64,000 bases of DNA from Phlebopus portentosus (taxonomy: Eukaryota; Basidiomycota; Agaricomycetes; Boletales; Boletinellaceae): contig JAYXKI010000002.1 of assembly GCA_037892935.1 (NCBI GenBank), positions 1 to 64,000 on the forward strand, in the 5' to 3' direction. Shown here in pieces: positions 1 through 12,740 of this stretch; the first letter of the stretch is position 1; each line of letters opens with the position of its first letter. Below the pieces are notes generated by a model. It was not told the origin of the DNA and made no database searches. It worked only from the letters and a program-made list of their open reading frames with translations. A program made the position numbers and the translations under genes.

Positions 1-101
1 CCTAACCCTAAGCCTAACCCTAAGCCTAACCCTAAGCCTAACCCTAAGCCTAACCCTAAGCCTAACCCTAAGCCTAACCCTAAGCCTAAGCCTAACCCTA
101 A
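1..101. repeat. Terminal telomere repeat tract (12-nt unit)
   Basis: About seven perfect copies of the 12-nt unit CCTAACCCTAAG are followed by a degenerate end. Read on the G-rich strand this alternates TTAGGG with TTAGGC. The C-rich strand runs 5' to 3' inward from base 1, as expected for a left chromosome end. Only about 100 bases are present, so the true terminus may extend further and may be pure TTAGGG. Confidence 0.95.
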
Positions 102-1059
102 TATAATATTACATAATGTGGTTATATAATATTATGTAATCATCTCTTTGTCAGCTTTCTCTGAAATTACATAATTTAAATGTAAATGTATTATGTAAGT
201 TTGTGTTTGTCAGCTTACTTCTAAATTAAGTAACTGTTTTAATTTCCTCAAATATATATACCTTTCCTTCTGGGGCATGTATTATCATTTTACTTCTGAG
301 ATTATATTACTTGTTTTTATCTTATCTAAATTTTACTCTGTTACATATTACTCTAGAACTTATATTAAATAACTTACTACAGATGCGTACATTAAGTCTT
401 TGGCACCTCTGCTTTAGGAAGGAGAATTTGCATACTTTATATGATATCATAAGTGTCAGATAGCACCTAGCTAACTTCCTTATATCGACAAAGATAAGAG
501 ATTATCTCATTTCGCAGTTATTTATTTTTTAAGAAGGTAACAGCTGGTTTAGAGAGTATAGTGAGGCTGCTTATTAGTATTTTGGTCATACCAATAATGA
601 TGACTTTTCTGTCTTCGAAAAGAATTTTGTACACTTGTAGCATAATAATATTCCTCAGCAATTGTAACTATAATCAGAAGTGATCAGGTCAGAAAGAAAC
701 AAGACAGCTATTGCCATACAATATGTACTAAGGCTGCACCCATTCTATTGCATGGTCAAAGAAAATCTGATGTCAGCCCTTTCATATTTTAAGCCACCAT
801 TGTGTACAAAAGGAAATAGATTGATATATGTAGTTGTCCATGTGAGCACTATGCAGTCGAGTCAGAAGACTGGTTATAATGCTCTTCATATACTAGTCAT
901 GTGCTAGCAGTGAGATATGTCAAACTATCATTTAAAGCAGCTGGAAGCTCTAAGTATCATTAATTTTTAATAGAATTTGTTTTTGCTACACAATGACTAA
1001 AATACTTTTGAATTGTCCTATGCTTGATAATTCCGCGGCATATGACAAAGGTCTAAGAA
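102..1059. other. AT-rich subtelomeric sequence, no gene
   Basis: This is AT-rich, non-coding-looking sequence between the telomere and the first pseudogene. It shares blocks with 16531-17100 behind the interstitial telomere tract, such as TTATCTTATCTAAATTTTAC followed by a CTCTAG/CTTATAT stretch. The two are diverged copies of one subtelomeric element. The short open frames here are not convincing. Confidence 0.7.
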
Positions 1060-3080
1060 GGTGATCAAGACCAAGGATACTTCCTTTCTGCGCCTAGCTT
1101 GATGGTTGAAGAAGAAATAGTAAAAGCAATCAGTAATCGGCAGCAATTTCTCCACAATGTAGCTCCAGCATCTACGAGATAATTTGAAACACATAAGGAG
1201 TGAATTCTATCCGAGCAGTCAGTATGTGGCCAGGAAAAATGCAGGGGGTGTAGATGACTAACGGTCGATGTCCTGTAGTAAGATGATTGTGAACGGTCTG
1301 AAACAATGTTTCTCAAAGGTCGAAACCGACTCCGGAGACGTTGCGACGGTAAATCTACACACAGGTCTAGAACGATTTTTTACACGTACCTCGTTAGAGC
1401 AGATATGCTTTCAAACATGTACTAGTCAAATTTTCGATTGCTCGGAATCTTCGCGATTGCTCCAAGAGCGCCAATCAAACATTTTTGCAGAAGATTTTGA
1501 TAGGTTGGGACGAGCGTCGTATGGGCAATGAGTATGACACCTACACGGAGTAATTCAGATAAAGCCCAGAGGACAAAAAAGTCGCATATGCACATTTCGT
1601 CAAGTAGTCATTTTCCGCAATCTTCTCCAGCGACCCACCTGAACCCGACTCTAGAAAGTACAGCATTTAGAATTTCAGGTGCAACTTCGCGAGTGTCTTC
1701 TTGATTAGACCTACAATGACGTTGAGCTGGGATGCAGCGATAGCAAGCAGAGCTTCTTATAGTAATTGGGAGTTGCGCTTGATGACGAGGATCCGTTCGA
1801 TAGTTGTCGCGGCGTACGTATAAGTGACGCAATTGGAAGAACCGAGATGACACGGGAGGAGCGGAAGGACGGAAACAAGCTATTCCTCTGCGAGTTGCAA
1901 TGATGCCGTCGATGAGACTCTTCAAAGGTCAAGAGGAGTATAATGAACTTGCCTGGTTTCGGAAAGAGTACAGGAAGCGAATCGAATCAACTTGAAGGAT
2001 CGGATGCACAGCGCCGGAATCGGCTTGTAGGTCCTGGAATACGTTTACGACGTCAACCAGAGCATTTGTGCTCGTCGCTCCTTGCTGCGAGGTGATTAAA
2101 AAATGAGGAGGCAGGTCGACAGAATAAAGCATCTTACCTGAGCGGTAGCTCCAAGCGTTGCGTCAGCAGTGAGAAGATATACACTCCGATCTTTCCGCTT
2201 CTATCTTCACCTCGTGGATCGGACGCGTGCTCCTGTAAGCCTAATCCAATCCATCTGACAACAATTTCTGTCGTAACTGCCTCATATCCGCTCTCAACAA
2301 GGGCGCGCAGAACATCTGCAGCGGCTTGGTACCGTGACATTCCTTCTGTAGTCAAACCGCCAGCAATCGCAACCGAACTTGCACTAGCAGATGAGAAATT
2401 GAGACGCACATATTCGAGAGGGTCGTCTTCAAACCGCTCTACTTCATAAGTCCTCAGCCACACATTGAGTACGACAACGCGTTGAACAAGGCCGTCGACA
2501 GTCTCTCGGCTCTCGAAAATCTCTCGATCATTCCCAGAGCGGATAGCCGTACTAAGAAAACGGAGTGATTGGCTTACAAGGCCTCATAGGCGACCCCAGA
2601 CCGCTGACCACCGCTCGACTGAATTTGAGCTAATAAGCAGCTCCAGATACCGATGAGTATACGCTTCAGCGAGCTCAAAAATAGCGGTCTTTATTTGAGA
2701 AGAAACGCTAGCCATTGGTTCGTCCGGATCAGTTTGCAGCTCAAGGGGGTCCCACAAAACAAACCGGATAAACATCCCGTTTTCCGCGCCGAAGAACTCG
2801 GTGTGAGCGTCTTCAAGCGTCCTGGCAGACAAGGTCATAGAAAATATCGAGGAGGACGACCATTGCTTGTGCAACAGTCTCCGCGTCTTTGTTTGGAGAC
2901 AATGGACTGTCGAGGAGCATCCCTGCAGTGTAACGGAGGGCTTGTAGGAACAGTTCTGTGAACTGGGCCGGGACGAAGTTGATGACTGTGCATAACTCGT
3001 CAGTGCGCATCTCAGACCGCCATCGTCCAAATATAGAGTGCGCAGCTTCAAGAATTGAGAGATTGATTGCATATGACGCA
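1060..3080 (-). pseudogene. CSE1: CSE1/exportin-2 pseudogene fragment, copy 1
   Basis: Translated on the minus strand in shifting frames, this reads as the first two thirds of exportin-2 (CSE1/CAS), the nuclear export receptor that recycles importin alpha. Recognisable pieces, in order from 3080 downward, are ILEAAHSIFGRWRSE, SSQIKTAIFELAEAYTHRY, VERFEDDPLEYVRL, YQAAADVLRALVESGYEAVT, and near 1.3 kb FRPFTIILLQDID and MLELHCGEI. Intron-like gaps remain, so the copy came from DNA rather than mRNA. Frameshifts and stops break it throughout. It begins at about residue 150 of the family and stops at about residue 700. Residue positions are estimates from memory of the family. Confidence 0.8.
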
Positions 3081-3716
3081 ATCGGAAGAACCGAGATGGC
3101 GCAGGAGGAGTGGAAGAACGGAAACAAGCTGTTCTTTTGTGAGCTGCAATGATGCCATCGATGAGACTCTTCAAAGGTCAAGAGGAGTATAATAAACCTG
3201 CCTGGTTTCGGAAAGAGTACAGGAAGCAAATCGAATCGACTTGAAGGATCGGATGCACGGCGCTGGAATCGGCTTGTAGGTCCTGAACACGTTTACGACG
3301 TCAATCGGAGCATTTGTGCTCGTCACTCCTTGCTACCAGGTGATATAAGACTGAGAGAGGCAGGTCGACAGAATAGAGCACCTTACCTGAGTGGCAGCTC
3401 CGAGCGTTGCGACAGCAGCGAGAAGATATACACTCCGGTCTTCCCGCTTCCAGCTATCTTCACCTCGTGGATCGGACGCGTACTCCTGTAAGCTTAATAC
3501 GATCCATCTGAGAACAATTTCTGTCGTAACTGCAGCATATCCACTTGTAACAAGGGCACGCAGAACATCAGCTGCAGCTTGGCGCCGCGTCGTTCCTTCT
3601 GCAGTCAGACTGCAAACAATCGCAGCCGAGCTTGCACTAGCAAACGAGAGATTGAGACGCACATATCCGAGAGCGTCGTCTTCAAACTGCTCTACATGAG
3701 TTGGACGCGTACTCAT
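3080..3716 (-). pseudogene. CSE1: CSE1/exportin-2 pseudogene fragment, copy 2
   Basis: This is a second partial copy of the middle of exportin-2. It runs from VEQFEDDALGYVRLNLSF (3.68 kb) through RRQAAADVLRALVTSGYAAV and SWKREDRSVYLLAAVATLGA to a QLTKEQLVSVLPLLLRHL-type segment near 3.13 kb. There, around 3080, it is joined to an earlier part of the same gene (copy 1), so the order of coding segments is scrambled. A GT...AG gap at about 3.33-3.39 kb matches an intron position kept in the other copies. It is not translatable as one protein. Confidence 0.75.
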
Positions 3717-5094
3717 GTAAGCCTAATCCAATCCATCTGAGAACAATTTCTGTCGTAACGACCTCATCCGTTTGCAACAAGGGCACACGAGATATCTGCA
3801 GCGGCTTGGTGCCGTGTCGTCGCAATTGCACCAAGAATGCCAATCAGACGTTGCAGAAGATTTTGATAGGTGAGGACGGGCGTCGTACGGGTAGTAAGCA
3901 TGACACGCTTGACACCTACACGGAGTAATTCAGATAGAGCCGGAGGACAAAAGTCGCACACGCACATTTCATCAAGTAGTCATTTTCCGCAATCTTCCCC
4001 GGCAACCCATCTGACTCGACTCTAGAAGGTACAGCATTTAGAATTTGAGGTGCAACTTCGCAAGTGTCTTCTTGATTAGACGTTGAGTCGAGATGTGTGA
4101 TACAGCGATGGCGAGCAAAGCTTCATATGGTAATCGGGAGTTGCGCTTGATGGCGAGGAGACGTTCAATAGTTGTCGCGGCGTATGTATAAGTGACGCAA
4201 TTGGAAGAACCGAAATGACACAGGAGTGAAAGAACGGAAACAAGCTGTTCCTTTGTGAGCTGCAATGATGCCGTCGATGAAACTCTTCAAAGGTCAAGAG
4301 GTGTATAATAAACCTGCCTGGTTTTCGGAAAGAGTACAGAAAGCAAATCAAATCGATGGGATGCACGGCACCGGAATCGGCTTGTAGGTCCTCGAACACG
4401 TTTCGCGAAAAGAAGTCTACAACATCAACCAGAACATTTGTGCTCATCACTCCTTGCTACGAGATGATATAAGTCTGAGAGAGGCAGGTCGACATAATAG
4501 AGCACCTTACCTGAGCGGTAGCTCCGAGCGTCGCGACAGCAGTGAGAGGATATACACTCCGGCCTTCCCGCTTCCGTCGTAAACTGCCTCATATGCGCTT
4601 GCAACAAGGGCACGCAGAACATCTACATCATCTTCGCGCCGTGTTATTCCTTCTGCAGTCAAACCGTCAGCAATCGCAACCGAACTTGCACTAGCATCGC
4701 AATCGATCTTGCACTAGCAAATGAGAGATCGAGACGCACATCACATATCCGAGAGCGTCATCTTCAAACTGCTCTACTTCATGCATCCTCAGCGATACAT
4801 TGGGTACGACAACGCCTTCAACAAGGCCATCGATAGTCTCTCGGCTCTCGAAATTTCCTCGAAATTTCCCAGAGGGGAGACCGTACTAAGACAACGGAGT
4901 GACTGGCTTACGACGCCATCATAGGCGACCCCGGACCGACCATTGCTTGTGCAACAGTTTCCGCGTCTTTGTTTGGAGACAATGGACTGTCGAGGAGCAT
5001 CCCTGCAGTGTAACGGAGAACTTGTAGGAACGGTTCTGCGAACTGGGCCAGGACGAAGTTGAGGACTGTGAATAACTTGGCATAACTCCTCGAA

Positions 5095-5095
<1 letters not shown>
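3716..5095 (-). pseudogene. CSE1: CSE1/exportin-2 pseudogene fragment, copy 3
   Basis: This is a third partial exportin-2 copy. It starts at the Hsp70 junction with [19 protein letters not shown], skips about 100 residues to [17 protein letters not shown], then continues with FEDDALGYV, VDVVDFFSRNVFEDLQADSG and CVTYTYAATTIERLLAIKRN. It ends with LLQRLIGILGAI. At about 3.81 kb that last segment is spliced in sequence to an earlier one (RHQAAADISCALVANG). Internal deletion, stops and a second head-to-middle junction make it a pseudogene. Confidence 0.75.
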
Positions 5096-5680
<585 letters not shown>

Positions 5681-5689
5681 GGACGAGAT

Positions 5690-6184
5690 GATTTGTAGGT
5701 GCTGGGGGTCGATAGAGTACTAGTGGTGGCAAGAGACAAAGCCGACAAATGCATCCAAGTTCGACACTCGTCACTCGCAGTCTCGCTCGCAAATACAAAT
5801 CTAGTCTAGTTCTTATATATCAACTCTCAAAATCTAATCAAGCACATCTACACTGAAATGCGTATATCTGTGTTCCTAATGTATTTTGTTCTACACAAAT
5901 TTTCTGTGTGATGTAAGACAGATTTTTGCATAGATTTCCTTATCTTAGGTACGTACGGCTACACAAGTATGTGTTAGGGACCTCCAATATGCAGTGATTC
6001 TATGTATTAATGTCAAGTGTTTTGTATTGGGTGTTCAAAGGACCGGTATTTGCCTGTAGTGTAATCATCTGACTTTGACCTAAGTAACCTCTTCGCAATG
6101 AATGCCTTGACATTATATTCGTCCCAAGCGGATCGCAACCGTAGTCTACAAACGTCTATGTACAAAGCTTACCTACTAATAATT
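5690..6184. other. Intergenic, AT-rich; nothing recognised
   Basis: No coding or repeat signal was seen. It lies downstream of the helicase gene (minus strand) and upstream of the Hsp70 fragment, and probably contains the helicase 3' end and terminator region. Confidence 0.5.
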
Positions 6185-9100
6185 CTACTTCCTTTTACGA
6201 CCCCGAATTGCAGCCTTTGTTAATTTCGGAGCTTCTTCAAGACCTGGCCTCATTTTATTCTTCAGTTTCCACATATGGCCAGCCGTCAATCCTCCTTTCT
6301 TTCTCTTGTCTTCCAGAACCCGACTAGGTCCAGCGCAGCTATTTTCCACTTGCTTCTGCTTGTTCCTTTGTATCTCAACTGTAGTGGGCCCGGGTCCAGC
6401 AAGTGCATTTTCCGCTTGCTTCTGCTTGCCCTTCGTAGTTGCTTTAGCGGACGCTGCCTTTTGCTCTTGCACATCAATATGGTCATCAAACGCCGCAATG
6501 TCATAGTCGAATCCACCGTCATCAAATCCGCCGAAATCATCATAATCACCGCTCCTGCCCGTTTTGGGACGGAGCCTGTTGAGGATTTGTAAATCGTTCC
6601 CAAGCAAGCACATAATCTGATCACTGACTTATCTAGTGGCATGTTATCTTCCTCGCTATCGCTGGATTCAGACTCTTCCTTATCACCCGCCTTCGTTTCG
6701 CCCTTGCTCGATTCGTGGGTCTGTCGTGTAGTGATCTTCGCATCATTGCTCTGGCCTTCGTCCTCATCCTCGTCAGACTCAGGTTCCTCTTCCTCGCTGT
6801 CGCTGGATTCAGACTCCTCCTTATCACCCGCCTTCGTTTCGCCCTTGTTCGATTCGTGGGTCTGTTGTGCAGTGCTGTGGCCCTCATCCTCATCCTCGTC
6901 AGACCCAGCCTCCTCTTCGTCTTCCTCTTCGTCTTCTGCAGCGCCCTTCGAGCCGTTGCTCTGGCTTTGGCCCTCGGAAGACAAAACGCTGCTGGTGTTG
7001 GCCTTCTTCGACATATCGTAAGAATCCTCAGTTGGAGGTGATGATTCCGGTTCTGGTGTGTACGAATTCCGGCCATCACTGATGGCGTAGCACTCTGGGA
7101 ATATATCGGGGTCTCGCGCGTCATACGGAAGTGAGCTCGTGCGCCGGCGAGGTCGCAACAATACGACTTGTTCCTTACCCGAATCTGAACCATCCGAGTC
7201 CGAGTCCGAGCTATCGTCAGAGGATGACGCTGTCGCGGTCTGTACGTCCCTCGGCGTCGTCGTTCGCTTTTGCTGTGACTGTGGTGTCAAGCCTGCGACG
7301 GCTGGTTTCGAGGAGGAACGCGCTGTCGACTGCACTGTCGTAGTACGAACGGCGCTCTTCGCGGCTGGCTGTGCTACAGAACGCGGAGTCGCTTGTGTTA
7401 TCGCAGTACGGTTGACCTTCGGTGTGATGGTTTTCTTCCCGCGTCGTGTTTTCGCATCCTCGACATGCTCTTTTCTTGCCTCCTTATCGCGATGTCCCGA
7501 TCTTGTTTCCATATCAATGTCGTCGTAAATCGGCGCGTCATCGTAATCCATTGAGACAAAATCAGGTGAAGCTCTCGCCTTCGTCTTTATTCCCCTCTTC
7601 ACTTTCGCCGAAGATTTCTCGACTAGCAAAGCTGTCGATGGCTCCACGGTATGAACATCTGCTTCCTCGTCAGATCTACCGGATGCCTCTGTCTGAGTGC
7701 TCGAAACTGGCACAGTTGACGGAGTAGACCTGTTGCTTCCTTGACGGGAACGTTTTGCTGAAACCTGTGATGCAGGTTCTCCTGCCTTCCGTTTTGGTCG
7801 CTGACTGGACGACCAAGAACTTTCCTCGGAATCTTCAATCTCGTCTTCTTCGTCTTCGTCGTATTTACCTTATCAAGAGTGAGTGCTATGCAATGATGCC
7901 GTCCTTGGTAACCCGAACTCACCGACAAAAATATTCAGGAGGCGCTCCTTTGTCATAGACATCCTATTTAAGATTTCATCCGTCGTATTCTCGATGCAAG
8001 GCAGGTAAACATGAACCAAATTCTTTTGAGGCTTTCGATGAAGTCTGCCGATGATTTGAGTCCTCTCCTGACCTGTCCACCCGATGTCTGCAAATATGAG
8101 ATGCTGCGCCACATGCAGATTCAGACCAATGGTGCCAACGGCAGAGAGGATTAGAATGCGATGGTTAACTCTGGGATCAGAGAACTTCCGGAGGACCTCA
8201 GCACGCCTCTTCGGAGTCATGCTTCCCTTGCATTCCAGATAATCCAAGCCGTGTAGCTTCAGAGCGCTCCCTAGAGCTGGAAGTGTCTTGACGAACTCGA
8301 CGTAGATGACAACTTTGCACTTCGCCTTCGGATCTTCGTTCACATCAGGGAGGACTAGTTTGTCGTCCTCGTCCACGTAGGGGAAGGGTCCTTCGTCATT
8401 GCGCAAGATACCCATCAGGAGTTTAATGATCAGCTTCCACTTCGTGCTCGACCTCTCCTCAAAGTCTTGCAGGGTTTTATACTCTGGATAAGAGGATTCG
8501 CCCATTTTTATTCCTCGGCATCCAATCCTGCAGCGATACTCAGAAAAGAAACTCTGTTCATTGCGGTTTGGTGGTGCAATTGTTTGGATATTCACGAGCG
8601 ACTCACGTTCGTGAGCAGATCCACGCTTGTCGAAGTGTCATCTCTTCAAATGAAACCGTCCGTTAGCTCAAAGGAGGTGGGAGACGATTTTGCATACTTA
8701 CACATTTGCAACTCTGCGCGCCTCGGCGTCGAATTCCCGACGCTCTTCTGGTTCCATAGCTGCTTTAATGTGGATGATCTCTGGCGCCGCCAACCCGCTG
8801 ATCAATGCCCCATCGAGGCGTTTGGACTCTGCTGTCCTTCGTATGACATACTCTATGAGATATTCGCGCATTTGAAGGACGTGTCGCCGTCGGACGAGTA
8901 GCTTCGCTGCCTCCCTGCCTTGACTGTTGAGAGCCGAATAGTAGTTGGAAAACGAAGCTTCCCCAATTATTGCTTTACGAGCTGCCTCTCTAATCTCTTC
9001 GTCTAAATCACTGTATTCTTTCGATCGGTTGACGCGTCCGATCTCGCGGGCAAGATCTTTCTCCTCCCGGGTCAGTTCATCAACATGCTCGACACCGAGT

Positions 9101-11764
9101 GCGATGCCCAGCGAAACCAAGTCCTAGAATAGAAGACCAACATCAATGTCGTCACCGAATCATCGACAAGTGTCACATACCTTCTCTGCGTTGTGTAGAG
9201 GGGTCGCCGTCATCAACACCAGTGAGGCAGTCCTGAATCGGAGCCCGTACACGGCTCGAAGCATTTGGTTCTCAGAGCGAAGAACGTGAGCCTCGTCAAC
9301 AAACACCAGACTCCATTCTCTCCCGAACACTGTTTGCGACGCACGGGGCTTCATGTCGGGCATCTGGTTTGGGCCGTAATCTCGAGCCTTCTTGTCGGGC
9401 AATGCGACCTTCGCGTCTTCTTGAATAGCCTTGGGTTGACAGTCAGGCAACGAACACGAAACCCATGAATTTTTGAAACGTACCGGATAAGTGCAGATCA
9501 AGATAGTATACGTAGCTTCGTCCTCCATCTTCGCTTTCCATAATTTTTCCCAAAAGTCAGGAATGTCTGCTCTCTTCGATGGATAGACGAATATGTTCCA
9601 AAGGCTATTCTTCAGGAATCGCCTTGCTTCGGTCACCCATTGAGCCGCGAGTGTGGTAGGAACAATGACAAGGATATGACCAGAAGGCAACGTGGATTTC
9701 GGTCTCCAGCCCAGCTTGCCGTCTTCGGGAACTGAACATTCGTCTGTCAGTAAGAGCGGTATGGTAGTCTAGACGTCATTACTTACCTGTAGTAAAGTAA
9801 AGTAGTATGAAAGAATAGAACAAAAAACGAAAGTCAGCATAGCATGTCTTTTGCTTAGCGACATCACTCACCTAAAGATCACGAGCGAAGTTTTACATAC
9901 AGGGTCAATGAAACAGCCGTGTTGTTGGGGACACGACGCACTCACCTTAGAAGGAATGTGAAGTTAGATCAGATCGATCATCAGTGATTCTGTGACATAC
10001 CTAATGGGGGAAGAAACGCCTTCGTGTCGGCTTTAGTTGGACTAGTCAGTAGGTTGTCGTTCTCCTGATGAGATTACCGACTCACTACTTTGAGCACGGT
10101 ATAATCTGACCAAGCTCATCATCATGAATGCTTGCAATGTCTTCCCAACTCCGACTCCGTCTGCAAGAAGGACGTTCTGACCACGAAACATACGCCTGAA
10201 GGCCGATGCTACGCCCACGTATTGGTGCCAATCAGGTTCCAGTCGTCGCAATTGATACTTTTCCACCGCTTCTTCCTCAGTCAGGCCTGCGTCGTTATCT
10301 AGCTCGTCGAAATTCTTGATCTCTGATGGAGCAAGTGCATTGTCGTGAATAAGTTGATTCATGTAAGGAAACCGAACATCATTTGGGGATATCCCGAGTA
10401 ACCCGCGCAGTTCGTCTACGGTGCTGTTACGGAACTCTTCGACACCGATGTCACCGTGTTCGTCTATCCACCCTGAGCCTGTCTCCTCGACCTCTCGTAA
10501 GATTTGCTGTGCTGTAGGTTGGACCCGCTCAAATGTTTCCACGTAAGCTTTCTCAAGCTCGCGAACTGTCTGGGAATCATGCATAGTCTCAAGAATCTTT
10601 TCGAGTTCTTTTCCCAGGCCTGGTTTCAACAAGCAGCCGTTAGAACAACAATACTCCTGATCAGCCCATCTTACCTGTCAGCTCAGCATCTAGATACGAC
10701 CGTTAGAATGGTCTGAATAGTGCAATTAAGATGCTCACCTTTTTCTCCTTTCACGAACTTCACGATTCCGAGCATGTCGCCCTCCATTTGATTCAACTGT
10801 TCCTTCTCGCGTCCGGCAACGAACCTCGATTTGTTGTCCTTCAGCTTCTGGACCTCGGCCATGAGTTTTCGAACAAGCCGGGCTTTTTCCTTACGGTTGC
10901 CGTCCTTCCCGAGTGCCATCAGATCGTTTTTCGTGTTTGTCACGTCGCCTTCCATCTTGTCCGCGACCTTTAGCATACGCTTTCCTTTCTTCAAAAGGCG
11001 ATCCCAGGCCTGCTGTATGACAGTGCTCGCTAGAAAGCCGAGAGGGAAAAGGACCGACTCGAGGTCATCAGATAATGCTTCTGGTCCGAGAAGGAATTCC
11101 ATGAGCTGAGGGTGCAGGTGTGATACGGAAGCTGTCCCTATCGTTTTCTTCGCCGGATCGCGGAGAGGATCCTGTTAAGGACAAGTAAGATGGATTCTTG
11201 TTAATATGAGTGAGGACCACGTACCAATTTGCCCTTGACCTTCTCAGCTGGGTTCCAACTGTAGCCCTGCTTGGTCGCGAGTTGCCATGGAAGCCCATTC
11301 CACTCCTCCAGCTTCGCGTCAATCTTGAATGAAAGCTTTGCCTTTGTCCACATCTTCGCAAATACATCTTGGAAAATTTTCGCGCCTTCGTAGTATGTAT
11401 TACCGCTCGTTGCGGCCGGTTTGATCTTGATGACCGTTTGGAGCTTGCCTGAATCATGGCTTTTCACTGCCTCCTCGAACGCATCGAGGAATGCTCGAAG
11501 TTTTTTGAACTGGGTAAGGTTCGCCGCTTCAGTGCCTTTCAGAATCGGATCGTTCTCCTTCGTTACGGAGTCGATGAAGCCATCGTATGGCCAGCTTTCC
11601 TTTGGAATCCCGAAATGGTCTCTAAACGGTTCGAAACACCAAGGGGCAGGTTGCGACAACTCCCAAACGTCTTCTGAGTACATGCTGCTGTGTCTGGTAC
11701 GGGCCTCTACATAGAGGCAAGCAAAGCCGACTTTCCAGGTCAATTGCAGTGCAGAGGAAGACAT
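6185..11764 (-). CDS. SNF2-family helicase/ATPase, 11 exons, 1578 aa
   Basis: This is a superfamily 2 DNA-dependent ATPase of the SNF2 type, predicted nuclear and acting on chromatin or DNA. My exon model is 11764-11225, 11171-10739, 10689-10675, 10619-10089, 10030-10001, 9731-9484, 9429-9181, 9123-8704, 8641-8607, 8527-7923, 7868-6629 and 6575-6185. It totals 4737 nt with matching phases. Motif I DGVGVGKTLQ lies near residue 480, the DEAH box (VFVDEAHVL) near 645, and motif III LMTATPLHN follows. The C-terminal helicase domain has ILSAVGTIGLNLHVAQHLIF and QIIGRLHRKPQ near residue 1000. Residues 1035-1578 are an acidic/Ser-rich disordered tail with basic clusters ending RKRK. The N-terminal 450 residues are not recognised. 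No internal stop was found, so it looks functional. It could be a subtelomere-specific SNF2 paralogue. The substrate is unknown. Confidence 0.88.
9732..10000 (-). other. Composite intron: four head-to-tail introns with zero-length exons
   Basis: Between the 30-nt exon (10001-10030) and the next exon (starting 9731) lie three internal AG|GT points at 9945/9946, 9871/9872 and 9786/9787. Each follows a branch-like sequence and opens with GTGAGT or GTAAGT. The four pieces are 55, 74, 85 and 55 nt, each a normal intron size for this genome. The reading frame closes whether the block is removed once or in four steps. Confidence 0.7.
10675..10689 (-). other. 15-nt micro-exon of the helicase gene
   Basis: A 15-nt exon coding for about five residues (DAELT plus part of a Gly codon) is needed to join exon 2 to exon 4 in frame. 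It is bounded by CTAG upstream and GTAAGA downstream. Skipping it would also keep the frame, since 15 is a multiple of three, so it could be alternatively included. Confidence 0.6.
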
Positions 11765-12188
11765 GATGTAAGCAGGTAGATCAAAGCGGTGAAGTTAGGA
11801 GCAAAAGTAGGTACTGATGGGGCGTGGGCTTTTCTGTCTCCCCTTATATACATGAGAGTTTGTTTGGTGAACCAAATAAAAGAATCTAAATCTCGTGACT
11901 GAAAAGTTGGTTCTTGATGTGAAGAGTGTCCAAACTGGCTAGACCTAGCGCTTAACGGACTCTTCTTGTCGGCAGGCGGTTGACATCCGCTGCTTCCATC
12001 AATATCGAAGCAAGCGGAAATTAATAGATCTGCTAAAATGGGCCTAGATCGACAAAATGACTCGTTCTGTTGTATGGCCGATGATGTCAGATCAGGGAAG
12101 ACTTCTCAGAAAAAGAAGTTCTGTGAGCATTCTGTGGGCGTCTGAAGTGAAGAATCTCCTAAAAAAGAAGTAGATCTAAAAGCCGTGG
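11765..12188. promoter_or_regulatory. Upstream region of the helicase gene
   Basis: This is non-coding sequence in front of the helicase ATG (11764, minus strand). On the minus strand TGTATATAAGG-type sequence lies about 80-90 bases upstream of the ATG (plus strand CCTTATATACA near 11840), which could be a TATA element. The first palindrome of the array begins at 12189, about 425 bases upstream of the start codon. Confidence 0.45.
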
Positions 12189-12478
12189 CGTCGTGGAGGT
12201 GACGACATGTACGATAGGCGACCGTCGCTTCCCAAAACAGATAGACGCCCAGGCTAAAACACGCGTCATTATCCGAGAATAGTCAACTACAGATTGTCAG
12301 AATTATCGATAAACAAACGACATGCTGAATTTGAGAAATCCTTTGATTCATAAGTTGTGTTACCCGTGTCGTGGATTTAGCGACATACATACGTTTGTCC
12401 TCCTGTTTTGAAGTCCTGATATAAAACAATGTGGATAAGAGAAGGTACATTTAGATCAGTAATTTCGAGATAAGGATT

Positions 12479-12740
12479 GGCACTAAAAAAAGTTGCTTTT
12501 GCCACAGTGTCGTGACTCTAACGACACTGGGCACATAGATGATTTTCACTAAAAAAAGATGCACCCGCCACAGTGTCGTTGCTCTAATGACACTGAGCAG
12601 TGCACGAGACGAATACACCAAAACTAAAAAAAATGTTGCATTTGCCATGGTGTCGTAACTGTAACGACACTGGGCAGTGCACGAGATAATTGGCATTAAT
12701 AAAAGTTTCATCTGCCACAACGGTGTCGTAGTTCACTTCA
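12479..12740. repeat. Four tandem units of about 67-74 bp
   Basis: Units start at about 12481, 12548, 12622 and 12692. Each has an A-rich run (CACTAAAAAAAG), a TGC...GCCA segment, one TGTCGT dyad (the fourth keeps only a half-site) and a GGGCAGTGCACGAGA-like tail. Spacers of the dyads differ between units. Confidence 0.7.

Noticed and set aside
1268..1531. Plus-strand open frames within the CSE1 remnants
   Set aside because: They are antisense to recognisable CSE1 peptides; the same is true of several frames at 2653-3699.
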